A stretch of DNA of 64,000 nucleotides from Chitinolyticbacter albus (GTDB taxonomy: Bacteria > Pseudomonadota > Gammaproteobacteria > Burkholderiales > Chitinibacteraceae), in the NCBI RefSeq assembly GCF_024437655.1, contig NZ_JANBVF010000009.1:90698-154697 (forward strand). The letters run 5' to 3'. Shown here in pieces: positions 63,583-64,000 of the stretch; within the stretch, counting starts at the first letter, position 1, and each line of letters opens with the position of its first letter. Made by a program: the position numbers and the translations under genes. The notes below the pieces were generated by a model, which worked only from the letters and a program-made list of their open reading frames with translations, was not told where the DNA came from and did not search any database.

Positions 63583-64000
63583 ATGGCATTTAGGAGATCG
63601 TTCTTTCTTCTTGTTTCGATTGCTCTGGCCTGCTCTCACGCCGCGCTAGCGCAAGAGGAAATTCGGTTTGGCGCACCGATCAAAGCGGGCTCTGCGCCAC
63701 GACTGGGAAATCTGCTTTCCTTGTCGAGTGCACAGCCGCCGCGAGAGCTGGCGCGAGGTGCTGATATCGTTCTGGTTTCGGGATATGAACCCTCCAATAG
63801 CCCGGCCGGAATGGCCGCACGTGTCCATATCGATCGTCCCGGCCCCAAGGTCCTGCTGGTGTTGAGCAGCTATGAAAAAATCAATTGGCAAGTCACCGCG
63901 TCTGCTGGCACCGCGATCTCGGGGATTCTGGTCTCAGGGTACTATCCACCCACGGTAGCTGTTGCATCCCGGACGATAATCTTAGCCCTCGTAGTTGGCG
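63583..64000 (+). CDS. secreted protein of unknown function, truncated by window end
   Basis: From ATG 63583, after CAGGAAAACC, the frame is open to the window edge, giving 139 residues. Signal peptide RSFFLLVSIALACSHAALA, cleaved before QEE. The mature part contains ADIVLVSGYEPSNSPAG, VLLVLSSYEKINWQV and AISGILVSGYYPPTV, hydrophobic strands suggestive of a beta-sandwich or barrel-like fold. No family named. Its base composition and codon use drop toward AT near the edge, which could mark a new region to the right. Confidence 0.72.
   Translation, partial: MAFRRSFFLLVSIALACSHAALAQEEIRFGAPIKAGSAPRLGNLLSLSSAQPPRELARGADIVLVSGYEPSNSPAGMAARVHIDRPGPKVLLVLSSYEKINWQVTASAGTAISGILVSGYYPPTVAVASRTIILALVVG

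Overview
The window is 64 kb of high-G+C chromosomal DNA from a betaproteobacterium. The order rpsU-yqeY-dnaG-rpoD next to tsaD, the EpsL/EpsD/EpsE exopolysaccharide genes and a tRNA-Ile(CAU) carrying an Azoarcus-type group I intron all fit that class, and a Neisseriales-like genus is my best guess. There is no rRNA, CRISPR array, prophage or intact insertion sequence, and almost every gene is housekeeping or chromosomal accessory.

Layout. 1-4.4 kb (minus strand) is the front of an exopolysaccharide operon: epsL, an undecaprenyl-phosphate sugar transferase, epsD and epsE, the last cut by the window edge. Its upstream region is AT-rich and holds two related palindromes. At 4965-5287 lies tRNA-Ile(CAU) interrupted in the anticodon loop by a 245-nt group I intron. 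5.4-10.8 kb is the macromolecular synthesis operon (rpsU, yqeY, a GNAT acetyltransferase, dnaG, rpoD). A 265-bp inverted-repeat element is wedged between the acetyltransferase stop and the dnaG start. 10.9-21.3 kb has tsaD, an acrylyl-CoA reductase-like MDR enzyme, a thioesterase, trmJ, clsB with its ybhP-like partner, htpX, a CNNM/CorC-type membrane protein and sdaA. 21.6-27.2 kb has a Pit phosphate transporter and a tightly packed, poorly understood six-gene operon: GbsR/MarR regulator, membrane-SRPBCC protein, two DCC-type proteins (one with a broken CxxC), an SDR-DoxX fusion and a DUF2269 protein. A clean palindrome precedes it.

27.2-36.4 kb has a histone-deacetylase-family hydrolase, an outer-membrane barrel, a MoxR/DUF58/TgpA-type transglutaminase operon, hemH and a TctDE-like two-component system. 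36.4-41.3 kb has a partial type II secretion operon (gspFGHIJK only) and purU. 41.3-48.7 kb has trmL, a Dps protein, an Atm1/HMT1-like ABC exporter, an M16 protease and apaG.

48.8-58.4 kb is the most interesting protein-coding region. rpe and gph, usually neighbours, are separated by about 8 kb holding a cluster that resembles the little-studied ynbABCD genes of Escherichia coli: CDP-alcohol phosphatidyltransferase, CDP-diglyceride synthase, an extra lysophospholipid acyltransferase, a hydrolase-methyltransferase fusion and a PAP2-tyrosine phosphatase fusion. Three unrelated-looking genes, including a diverged tandem pair, are lodged inside it. Together these could make, modify and turn over a phospholipid. 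The transferase has Asn in place of two of its four signature Asp residues. 58.4-64 kb has an MFS transporter, a LysR regulator divergent from a pirin, a small basic secreted protein, a DUF1801 protein, a glutathione S-transferase and the start of a secreted protein cut by the right edge.
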